Notes under the pieces: generated by a model
The model's database searches: none
What the model saw: the letters and a program-made list of their open reading frames with translations, nothing else
Told to the model about the DNA's origin: nothing
Program-made: the position numbers and the translations under genes
NCBI GenBank assembly: GCA_036874045.1
Contig: CM072339.1
Span: 14,329,501 to 14,393,500, forward strand
Length of the DNA stretch: 64,000 nucleotides
Source of the DNA: Cymodocea nodosa
Lineage: Eukaryota > Streptophyta > Magnoliopsida > Alismatales > Cymodoceaceae
Direction of reading: 5' to 3'
In this document: piece by piece, positions 23,701 to 35,700 of the stretch
Position numbering within the stretch: the stretch's first letter is position 1
Layout of the letters: every line of letters starts with the position of its first letter

Positions 23701-26700
23701 CCAAGCGGAATGATGAAAATGCTTAGTGGTAACTCTATATCTTTGGTTTTGTTCAACTGTGACAAGAAAAATCGCTAGTTTCTCCTCAATAGTAACACCT
23801 CGACTATCTTCTACTACCTTTTGTTTTCTAAGTAATTCACAAAACTCCCGAAAAACATGTTGACTCAATCGATATATTTTTTGACAATGATATGCTTGGT
23901 GAGGTAGTGATAAGTCTAACAATCTCATGATATATCGTTGTCCTTCTCTATTATAGATACATTCTATTGCATTTGGAGTAACATCTGTAATATATTGTCC
24001 TGCTAATTCACATGTTTGAAAAATGGACAATAGCAACCTACGTTGTCTTCTTCGTCTCCTTTCATCTCGTGCTACATTGTTTGCCATATGTAAAATGACC
24101 TGTACAAGTAGATGACATTTTAATAGTTAAATATTATGTTTCAATGTAATAACCTACTAAACAATTCAATACTCAAATATCAACATATAATGTAATAACC
24201 TACTAAACAATTCAATACTCAAATATCAACATATAATGTAATAACCTGCCAAATAATTCAATACTCAAATATCAAATGTAATAATCTGCCAAACAATTCA
24301 ATACTAAAATATCAACATATAATGTAATAATCTACCAAACAATTCAATACTCAAATATCAACATAACGTGTAATAATCTGTTAAACATTTCAACCATGAC
24401 ACACTTTTCAACTGTCAGCATTCTTTTATGTGTGAAAATCACATTCAACAATAGAAACATTCTTAAATGAAATAAGCATTTCTGAAATAAAACATGAGTT
24501 TCAAATTTGGGGAAAACATAGAATATAACATGTTCACAACTTCTAAAGACAACTAATATAAAAACATAACACAACCAAGTGACTAGTCCTTCAAATTGTA
24601 GTGCAACTATTCAATCCGATCTTCATCAGTCTTTAGTGATAGGAAAATAGCTCTTTTCATCTCAATTTCTAGCAGCTTAACCCTAACGAGTTTTTCTTTC
24701 TTAGTAAGACCTTCCATTTTCATCAAGTAGGGAACGCATTCTTCTTAATTCAGACTTATTATGAGATGGTTCATCTTGTTGCACAAACTTTTTCACAAAC
24801 CCAATTATTTCATTCATTGACTGTGCAATAGATTGAGAAGATTCTACATGAGGTCGAGCTCTTTTTCGTGCCTTTCTAAATGTCCGCTCCACATTACAAG
24901 AGCTAGGGCTTCTAGTGCCTTCTTCGAATTCAGGAATTGATGGAGGTAGTTGAGTACTAAAAACAGGAATGGGGTCTTCAGGTTCTGTAGTTTCCTTCTC
25001 TTGCGTTTCTTGTACATCTTGAGGAATTTGACTATTCACTCCAGTAGCTATATTGCCATTAAACACTATATATAAGTCATCATAGATATGACATGACTTT
25101 CTTGCACATGATTTACATTCTGGATGTTGTTGCAAATAAAACATTGAAAAAGTCCACTATTATAATAAGTTTTAGTGAAAATGTATTTTACGTAAGAAAA
25201 TAAAATACTTATGTACTTGAACAAATTCATCCCATATTTCCTTCGGTATATTAGTATGACCACAAATATAATCTCACCCCCATCCACTTTGCTTTGCAAT
25301 CTTTGTATAATTTTTATAGATGGTCCTTCAAGTTTTCATTCTATTTTCCACATTTTTCTTCTCAACATTGGCATTTGTTTGAGTATCATATTCAGCAATC
25401 ACCTTTACCCATGTCTCCGCTCTAAGCTTACCATCTTGTTGTTTTGCATTTCTTTCTTTGATTTCTGCTGCTAATATACCTAAAAAAATTTCATCTTGTT
25501 TTGTGCTTCAGTTCATGTATTTCTTTTTCTCGAAGGTCATATTTCTTGTACTATGTTAAATTTTAGTGATGATGTAAAGTTAATTGTGTAATAAAAGAAG
25601 ATAATTATGTCACTTATGTAACAATTATGTGCAAGCTACATTCTTATAATGAAATCAGTTACGTGCAAGATAATTACGTCACTTTTGGTAGATTATTATG
25701 TCTTGTGGAGGAAACTACATTCTTAGACGTCCTACCAATAAAACACTAAATGTAGATCTAATAGTATTTCATCCGTAATAAGAATGAAATAATACTAAAT
25801 TTGATAAACACACCCTACTAACTCTTGACAAACACACCCTAAATCTAATAGTACTAAATCTAACAAACACACCCTAAATCTAGTAGTATGATTTACATAA
25901 ATCTAATAGTACTACTTAGTTACGTATACATAGATATGTATATTGTAAATGTATACATAGATATGTACTTAGCTAATAACCTGCACGTAGCTACGTATAC
26001 ACTGATTTATATATATTGTCCATAAAAATTGGAGATCTACAGAGTACTGATTGCAAATAAGTTATTGTAAATAAATTGGGTGAGGAAATAGTTTACCAGT
26101 GAAGAAATAAGAAAGAACTAGTGAGAACAAACGTCGGTGTTGCGAGTGTCGGCGTTAAGGTTGGTGTCAGGGTTGTCGGCGAGTGTCGCGAATGAGCGTC
26201 GGTGTTGTCGACTGTTGGCGTTGGTGTTGGCAAGTGTTGGCGTCAAGGTCGTCGGCGAGCGTTGATGTCAAGGTCGGAGACGAGCGTCGAGGTCGCGAGC
26301 GTTGGTGTTGACGGTTGCGTGCGTCGATTTTGCACCTTGCATGGAGGGGGGGGGTTGCGAGGGTTTTTTTGGAGGTGATTTCCTGACCTTACTGAAGGAG
26401 GGGGGGGTTGGGAAATCATCTCCCAACAAGTTATTTATATTGAAGAAATCTTGGGAATTACTTTCCCAAGATTTCCAAAATACACAAACACACAAACCTT
26501 AGGAAAGTATTTCCCAAGATTACCTTTCCTGACGTTTCCAAGAACCACAAAACCCCCCCTAGAAGTATTCACAATAACATAGGACACCTATGTTACATAA
26601 TATGTACATGACTAACTCTCCCCTTCAAGTTGGAGTATATAAATGTAGTATACCCAACTTGTTACATAGTCTTTGAAAATCTCTAGTATTTAATCCTTTT

Positions 26701-29700
26701 GTGAAAATGTCTAGTACTTGTTGTTGAGAGGGGGTGTGAGGAGTAGTCATTGTCCCCTTCATTACAAGATTCTAGATGAAGTGATAGTCAACCTCAATGT
26801 GTTTGATTCTCTCATGAAAAATTGGATTGCTGACTATATAGATAGTTGTTTGATTGTCACAATACATTTTCATAGGAGTGGTTACCATAAATCCCAACTC
26901 AACAAGGAAGGACTTGATCCACATCATTTCACACCTTGTTTGAGCCATGGCATGGTACTCAACTTCTGCACTAGAAAGAGAGACAACATTTTATTTCTTG
27001 TTTTGCCAAATAACTAGGTTTCCTTCAACATAGGTACAATATCTAAAGGTGGATTTCCTATCTCCTCAGTCTCCAACATATCTTGAATCAAAAAAGGCTT
27101 AAACTTAGAGATGATTTTGATAAATTAAACCTTTTCTCAGAGCACTTTTGATATTTGATAGAACCTAGATTAAACCTCTCCAATGAACTTTGGCTTGTTG
27201 CATGAATTGAGAGATAAGTCCCATTGCAAAGGCAATGTTGGGACGAGTGATGGTAAGGTAGATGAGTTTTCCAACTAGCTGTCTATACTTGTTTGGATCT
27301 TCTAGGACCTTTGATGAGTCATCCCAAAAGGATGGATGTTCCTTTGTAGGGGTTTCTTTTGGTTTATAGCCTAGTAGTGTAGTTTCTTGTAGTAGATCCA
27401 AGGTATATTTTCTCTATGAGAGAGAATTTTCTTTTAGAGTAAGCAAATTTTGTGCCAAGTAGCTTGGGTGTCTCAAATCTTTGGTGGCAAAATGGTTGGC
27501 ATGGTGTTCCTTAGTGATAGCTATGTCAACAGAATCACTACTTGTAACAAGAATATCATCTTCATAAACAACAATGATAATGTGACCAATTTTAATGTGC
27601 CTTACAAAAATTGAGTGATCCGTCTAGCATCTAGTGAATCCTCCTTGAACAACTACATTGCTAAATTTTTGAAACCAAGCTTGAGAACTCTGATTGAGTC
27701 CATAAATCGCCTTCTGAAGGAAGCACATTGTAAACTCCCCTTGAACAACATACTCAAGAGGTTGCTTCATCAAGATTGTCTCTTAAAGATTTCCATAGAG
27801 GAAGACATTTTTGATATCCAACTGATGCATTTCCCAACTATTGTTGATAGTAGCAGAGAGTAAGACATAAATGAAGTTTAGCTAGGCAACAAGGGAGAAT
27901 GTTTCATTATAATTAATTCTGTGTGTCTGAGTAAAATCATGAGTAACTAATTGAGTTTTATAGTAGACAACACTACCATCAGAGTTATGCTTGATAGTAT
28001 AGACCCAATAGCATGTCATAACGTGAGTGCTATCTAGATGAGGAACAAGAGTCCAAGTGTGACAAGATGTAAGAGCAATCATCTCCTCATCTATGGTAGC
28101 CTTCCACTGAGGTTGTTATAGAGCTTGATGGTAATCCTTGGGAAGAGATTCTAAGGTAACATTAAGAGTAAATGTAGGAAGACTAAGAGAGAGAGATCAT
28201 AAGCAACAAAATGAGAAATGAGATGGGCACAAGAGCAAGTACCTTTGTGAAGAGCAATGATTATGCAAACAACTTTTGAATATAAAACATGTAAATGAGA
28301 GGATTCTAGAAACTACTCTGCATCATACCTTATATCTTAAGAATTAAGTAACCTATTATTCCTAATCCAAATTTAACTTGCAAATACTTGTAGGAAAACC
28401 TAGCTTCCATACTTTCAAGTAAAAATCTCAATACAAGGTGTTAGAAACTCAAATCACCATAGAATCGACAATACAACAAAAATACTTTTGAGAAAACTTG
28501 TTCTGTGATCTGAAAACAACTTGAACTTCAAAAATTTATACAAAAATCTCTAGAAATCCAATTCTAGTGTTCAAACACAATTTGGAAAGCTAAGAAAACA
28601 TTCTATCATCAAAAAATATAAACTCAACATGTTGAAAAGTTCTATGATAGTAGATTCATGTGGAACAGAGATCAAAAATTTAGAAATCTAGCTACTAACA
28701 TGTAATCTACAAATGTTATAAGAAACTTAAGTCGATTAAAGCATATGACATAATATTCATGAAATCAAAGCATCAAGACGTACTAATGCACAATCAATAC
28801 ATCAAAAACACTCTAACATCAGAATTCCAAAAGAAAAAATACATTAAAACTCTAGAAAATTTCAAACAAAAAATTGGCATGATCCCTGGCAATGACGTTA
28901 AAAACTTGTATGTGATTTTAATGTTAGGAAATTAATATGAAATTGAGTTTTATATTTATAACCATAAGTGCACAGAGTCCATTATAGAAAGTATGCAAAA
29001 ATGAGTCGAGTCCATAGGGAACAACAATTAAAATAAAATCATCTAGAGTTTAATAAACATGTTTTGTATAAATACATTCTCATCACATGATTGTCTTGAC
29101 AATCATGGATACATTAGGAATGACTTCATATAAATTTAAATCAGTCATGAGAAAACTCATTCATGTCCTCCTTTATCCATCATTCAAGAGAATGCAACAC
29201 ATAATATTAGTTATTACATTACAAGCAAGAAAATAAAACTACACTACATTATACTACTTATTCTACTCCAAATCTAGCATACATGGACTTATAACCATAC
29301 ATCTATGTCCATGTATGTTCTGATTTACTAAGTATAAGCAAGAGACATTAAGATCCAAGTAAATTAAGGGGTTAGAGTTAAGTAAAAAACATCTAAGCTA
29401 TGTTAAAGTTAGAGAAACAAAGAGTGAATTGAATCAACATAAAGAAGCATAGAATCAAACACATGAGGGGCAAGATACTAAATCTAAATTTAACATTGAA
29501 AAGCATTAAGAGAATAACTAGAATTTCAACATTACAAGATATGAAAACACGTGGACAACATTGAATCAAAATACAACAAACATATAACATGAAAATTGAA
29601 AATACAAACTCCATCTCAACTCATAGTCCATCTCCTCATATGTTAAAACCATACCTCTAATGACAATGATACAAGGGGTGTCACTTCCTTGCTTCAAGCC

Positions 29701-32700
29701 AAATGAGATGTCTACCTTCTCCACCAATTTTTCCACGTTTGAATGTAGCTTGTTCCCTCCATGGATTGGACTTCCAACGTCTAAAGAAATGTAGCAACGT
29801 GTAGGAACAATGGAGTGCACTCTTGAAGACAATTCCCCACACCTACTCTAATATCTCCAAGGCTCCTCTCCTCCATAGATTTAGTACCTCAAAGAGGTAT
29901 TGCAGCAGCAATTCAACTTTCCTAAGATGGTGAACGTCGGAGGAATGAGTGAAGAATCTGAGAGAGGGGAGAGACTTACCTTCAAGAGTCATTTGTGGAG
30001 TGGACACTAAAAGAAGAGCTTGGTCTTCTCCTTGCTTGCACACTCAAGGGGACTTTCGAAATTATGAAGTGGAAGAGAGAAGAATTCGTAGATCCAAGGC
30101 TTATTTATAGGCATTTTCATCATCAAGGGATTGATGATCCTTATGCTTGATCCAAGTGCCATCATTAACCCATAAGCAAAGTCATTTAACTCATGCATGT
30201 AATATTAGTAATACATGTCAAAAATAACTCTAGTTATGAATTTGTAATGGATTTATTTCTAAGGTATGTAACATTTATTTTAACATGTTTATAAGTGTGA
30301 AATGCAAGTTCGTTCACGATGAAATTAATTAGTAACATATATTTAAAATCATTCATAACCAATGTCACATTATAGCATTTAATGTCATAAATTCATAACC
30401 ATAGTGTAAAAAATGTATGTGGTTATATCCAATTATTTTAATACCTTGATACCCTTTTGTAAGCCTATAAAATCTTTTCCTTAGCCTAAGAATTATTAAA
30501 ACATGTATTCAATTATATGAATATGTAGTATGTTTAGTGAAAATATGCATTAAAGGGGTGTATTTGTGCACATACTCATGCAATGCCATAAAAATGTGAT
30601 TAGTATATATTCTCTTGTATAAATGCACATAATTTGAGTTTCAAGATATAAAATGCATGAATTATCATATATAACTGTGCACAAATATCATCCATACAAT
30701 GGGGTGTTCTCTCCAACTCTAGCTTATGTACAAGCTCATAGGAGATGAGATTCTTTTGATTCCTTTAAATTAATGAGTGTCTATCAAGTCTTGCTTGACT
30801 TAGTTTGTAATGATGAAAATCTCCTCTACATAGTCTTCTCCACCTTTTCCTTGTGTTGTCAAAATCAAACTAGAAACTAGCTTTTGCACCAATTGTAATC
30901 CTTCCATGTCTTTGTCTATTTCATGGGTAATGGCCACATGCTTGCCTATGTCCTTGGATTTCTTTTCAAGTTCCTTGTAAAGGAATTGACATTCCTCCTT
31001 TCTGTGATTGGCCATATTGCAATGCTCACAAGCAACTTTAGAGAATGAATCATAAGGCTTACAATTCTTTTTCTTTGTGTAGGAGGTCTTGTTGACTAAC
31101 ATAGAGCTCTCTTGCTTTGGCTTTGTAGGCTTAGAAGATTCTTTACCTTGATTGTCATAGTTGTAGTGATTGCTTTAGTGATGCCTTGCACATGAAATAG
31201 TAAAAGCTCCTTCTAGATGTAAGGTTGCAACCCAACTATATATTTCTGAATAGCTTCCTTGTTGTCGATGGCCATGCCTAGAGGGATGGATAGGGGATGG
31301 AACTTCATAGTGTACCCTTATATGGTGTTTTTCTTTTCTTGGTACAATATATACCACCTTGTCCACCTTCCTTAGAGGTAGCCCATGAGGTAAAACTCTT
31401 GTTGAATCATATGCTTGAAGTCTTCCCATGACAAGATGTCTATCTCATGTGTAGCTAACTATCTCATGTGTGTCTAAGAAGCTATTCCTCTAAGTCAAAG
31501 CATAACATGTAAGCTTCAAATGTGTAAAAGTCACATTTTCTTTGTTTAGATACCCATACAAGGAAAAATAAATATTGAGTTGTGTTACTCAGGAATTCAA
31601 CGTCTCAACATCCATAGATCCATCAAAGTTGGGAAGATCAATACAAACTTCAACTTTAAAAGGTCAACTTACTTGATTTGGAACCTTGAGTGTAGTCTCT
31701 TTGATGCATTTTTTTGGCTTCTCATTGTTGTTGCTTCAAGGTTGTGTGCATGCACTTCATTTCGAGTCTCCAACTGCTTGTTCATGCCTTCCAAAAGAGC
31801 TTGCATCCCCTTCATGGGACTATCCAAATTGAAAGCAATCTTACCTTTTGGTTGTGAAGAAGTTTCTTCAACCTTTGGGCACTCGTGGTGTTGTCAATTG
31901 CCCTTCTCTTCAATAGAAGCTAGATAATAGCTTCTCTCGTAGCTAAATGTGAGACTCTTGTCCTTAACATGTATTACAAACTTGATGTTCTAATACCTTC
32001 TATTGTTTGTAGTCCACATCCCTCCAAGGAAGTCTAACTTGAAGGGGAAAGAGCTAGGGGGAAGTTGGATGGATGCATAGGGTGTTACCCAACTAGGGTT
32101 GCACATTGGAGAGCATTGCACAAATGAACAAGCTCAAATACTCTTTTTTCACTTCACTCTCATGTGAGTAGTAAAAGAAAGTTGAGAAATAGGCAAACAA
32201 TTCACTAAGGAAATAAAATGGAAGACTACAAAAAAATACAAGAAGTGTACTTAACACAAGACCAATGGAATTGTTGGATTTGATGGACTTGGAGTGATAG
32301 CCCCAGTGTTCTCTATTTATAGGCATAGGTCACTACATTCTAGGCCTCATGCATTCCCTCTCAAACCCTAGGATCATGTCCCACACATTTCTTCACTTCC
32401 ACAAGTGGTTGGAACCTTCAAAGGCTTAAGGATCCCTCAACCACCACATCCTCTACAACACCTCTGTCTTGCTAGATGAATATCTTCATGACATCTCATC
32501 AAATTAGGCTAAAATAACTTTGATGTGTTGCTTATATCCTAAGATTCAAACTATATACTTAGTCACCTCATTTGACCAAGTATTCTTAGAGAAATCACCC
32601 CAAAATGATGGGTTAAGAACTACCCATGCTTGTTGTCAAGCTGAAAATGTTGTTGATTGGGTTGACATGTTGTTGGTCTATCGACAATCCTCTGTATTCC

Positions 32701-35700
32701 TTGATGGCTTGTTTGAACAGTTGGCTTGTCTTGACAAGTGTCGATAAATCTCAATTGATGTGTTGGCGAGTCTTGTTGACTTGTAAAAATGAAGTCAAGT
32801 ACTAGGTATGTTGTGACCTAGTTCTCTTTGAGTCTTCCTTGTTTGTTCTTTTCTTCAATAGTCAAGTTTGCCTCTCCAACTATAGATCTATTAAGAATCT
32901 AAATTGCTCCAAGATAAATTCCAATTTGAGGTACACAAACTCCTAATTTCTCACATCTAATTAGTAATTCTTGACCTTAGATCTCACAATGTATATTGGA
33001 AGATTGAAACTATGTTGTTATTAATTGTGAAAAAAGATTAAAATAACATAATGTACCTGTGGTGGTAAACATAGATGAAGACATTCATAGTGGCCATCAA
33101 ATTTTGAAGGGTGGGTTGTAATGTATAAATAATGAAAAAATCATTTATAAATGAAAACATGCATTTTCTAAAAAATAAATACTAACAAAAATATACTTAA
33201 ATGATTTATAATAACAAATGTTTTATTTACATTACAAAGTCTAAGATGACGACATATTTTGAAATGATGTCATTGTTTTGTTATCAATCTCGTAACTACA
33301 CATTGCTAAATATGCAGTTAGACTGTATCATTCATGAAGTCATCTCCAATTTTATTGTGGATGTGAGTTTTTATGATATTTGTTGAATATATGACTTGAA
33401 TTAGTGTAAGGGTATTTTGGTCATTTGACCAATTATATTGTCCATACTATTTAAGCATGGACCTAAGGCACCCATGAGGCTGCTGATTCTTTTGTACTCC
33501 ATTTGAATAGAAAACCAAATCTCTCTCCATCCGTGGACGTACCCAAGTTGGGGAACCACGTAAATTTGGCTTTGTGTGTTTGGTTTTTTATCACTTCTCT
33601 CTTTTCTCTTGCACAACAATTGGTATCAAAGCTAGGGTTTCTTTGGAAGAGAAAAAGAAAGACTATTTTTTTGGGAGAAAATCAGTCGGAAGTATCAGCC
33701 TTCACTACGTTCGTCTGAGGGAGACCATCTACATGCGTACGTTTGCACGTTTGCCTACGCACGTACGTCCGCACATCTGTTTAGTGCGTCTGCTCACACG
33801 CGCATCTGCTCCCGCAACCTTCGATAGCCGCCTGTTCGACTACTGAACGTGCGTCAGCACGTTTGCTCACTCTCGCGTCTGGTTTTGCCTGCTGTCCGCA
33901 TGACTGCCGCTTGCTTGCCTGCCGTCCACGCGACTGCTGCCTGCCGTTCACACAACTTCTGCCCACGCGACTGTTGCCTGCTCGCTTGCTGTTCGTGTGA
34001 CTACCGCCTGCTCGACTGCCGTACGCACAACTATCGACCGTGCGTCTGCCCTCTCGCGTTTCTACCACACCACGTGATTCTCTTCGCGCATCGTCTACAG
34101 TGGTTAGTCTACACGTCCGACGCACAATTGCCTGTGCATGCTAGTCAGTCCGCAAAGAGGCTCGTCAGTACATTAAGTTGGCATATTCAGTCTGTTTGAA
34201 GGTAAACAGTGAATTTGTATAGGAATTTACACATTTTTTGTGATGTCAACATCGGCTTTGAAAGTGGAAAAGTTTAATGGCAAAAACAGTTTCAGCCTTT
34301 GGCAAATAAAAATGAGGACTTTGTTGAAGCAACAGGGCATTTGGACACCTTTAAAAAAGGAGTCGACTATGGATAAAAAATCTGCAGAGTATGAACAACA
34401 AGAAGAAAATGCTCACTCCACTATTTTACTATGTCTATCAGATGAGGTTATTATTGAAGTTGCTGATGAGACCACAATTTCTGGGCTGTGGAACAAGTTG
34501 GAGACACTGTACATGACAAAATCTCTTACTAATAAATTATTGCTCAAGCAGAGGTTGTTCTCTTTAAAAATGAAAGAAGGTACACCGTTGAAGCAACATT
34601 TGGATCAGTTAAACATTATTCTTATGGAGCTACGCAATATTGGTGTGACTGTTAAAGATGAGGATGCTACTCTCATTTTACTTGTTTCACTTCCACTGTT
34701 ATTTGAAAATTTTGTGTAGTCCTTTGTAGTTGGCAAAGACACAATCACATTGGAGGAAGTGAGGTCCAATATTCACTCAAGAGAACTTAGGCACATAGTT
34801 ACACATAGGAGCAATGATGCAAGTGTATCTGGTTTGACTGTACATCAGAGAGATAATAGGGGACGTCAACAGAAACAAAGCAGCAATAATACGCATAGAG
34901 GAAGGAGTAAATCAAGGGGCAAGTACTCCAAGGATACTTGCAATTATTGCAAAGAAAAGGAACATTGGAAAGTAAATTGTCCTAAATTGAAATCCAAAGG
35001 GAGTGCGTCAGTAGCTGAAAAAGAAGATTCAGCGTCTGAAGGTGACTTTTCTTTGACTGTTTGGTGTACTGCATATACAGATTAACATTGGATTTTAGAC
35101 TCTAGAGCATCTCATCATATGACTTCCAATAGAGAGTATTTTTATACTTATCAGACTGTTGATGGAGGACAAGTTAGATTAGCAAATGATGATGTTTGTC
35201 TAAGAGTTAGCATTGGTACAATTAGATTCAAGATGCATGATGACATGGTGAGAATCCTTGAAGATGTATGGCATGTGCCCAAGCTGGGCAAAAACTTGAT
35301 ATCCTTGATGACATTTGATTCCAAGGGTTTCAAGTATTCAGGAGGAGACAAACTGTTGGTCTCAAAAGACTTATTGGTAGTGATGAAAGGAGTAAAAAAT
35401 GGGCCTCTATACATTCTGTAAGGTTCTCCAGTTGTAGGAGATGTTGCTATAGCTATGAGTGATCAACAAACCACTTCTACAATTTGGCACTCAAGAATGG
35501 GTCATCTAAGGTAGAGAGGAATGCAGAAACTCAATAGTTTGGGTAGACTGAATGGGCACAAATTCATTGATGTAGAATTGTGCAAACATTGCATCTATGG
35601 AAAGTAAAAACGTGTGCAGTTTGGAACAGCAGAGCATACCACTAAAGGGGCATTAGATTATGTCCACGCAGATTGTTGGAGATCTTCTCAATAACCCTTC

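Larger units (their letters stand above)
22301..26559 (-). mobile_element. Nearly complete PIF/Harbinger transposon, 4.26 kb
   Basis: The ends GGGGGTGTTTGTGC (left) and GGGGGGTTTTGTGG (reverse complement of the right) are flanked by CTAG on both sides, which allows either CTA or TAG as the 3-bp duplication. Both genes lie on the minus strand: a Myb/SANT-like DNA-binding gene (about 25500-24600) and a DDE transposase (24087-22801). A GC-rich leader lies at 26120-26430, and a 46-bp tandem repeat separates the two genes. Subterminal repeats of the type TTGGGAAA are present. It sits inside a Copia LTR. Confidence 0.9.
22215..28170 (-). mobile_element. Ty1/Copia remnant (3' part) split by a Harbinger transposon
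   Basis: Coding remains at 28170-26640 are followed by a purine tract (plus strand CTCCCCTTCAAGTTGGAGT near 26617-26635) and an LTR. That LTR is interrupted at 26559/22301 by the Harbinger element and resumes at about 22297 down to 22215. Removing the Harbinger element and one target copy rejoins a continuous LTR. The 5' half of the Copia element is absent. Confidence 0.75.

Noticed and set aside
24145-24405. Regularly spaced repeats resembling a CRISPR array
   Set aside because: Units are directly adjacent with no unique spacers, in a plant transposon; this is a simple tandem repeat.
26302-26495. Frames on both strands over the Harbinger leader
   Set aside because: They are created by G-runs and GTCGGCG repeats and lie upstream of ORF1.
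33781-34199. Overlapping frames of more than 110 codons on both strands
   Set aside because: They arise from the GC-rich CTGCCG/CGACTG repeats of a Copia leader; the protein sequences are low complexity and mirror each other.
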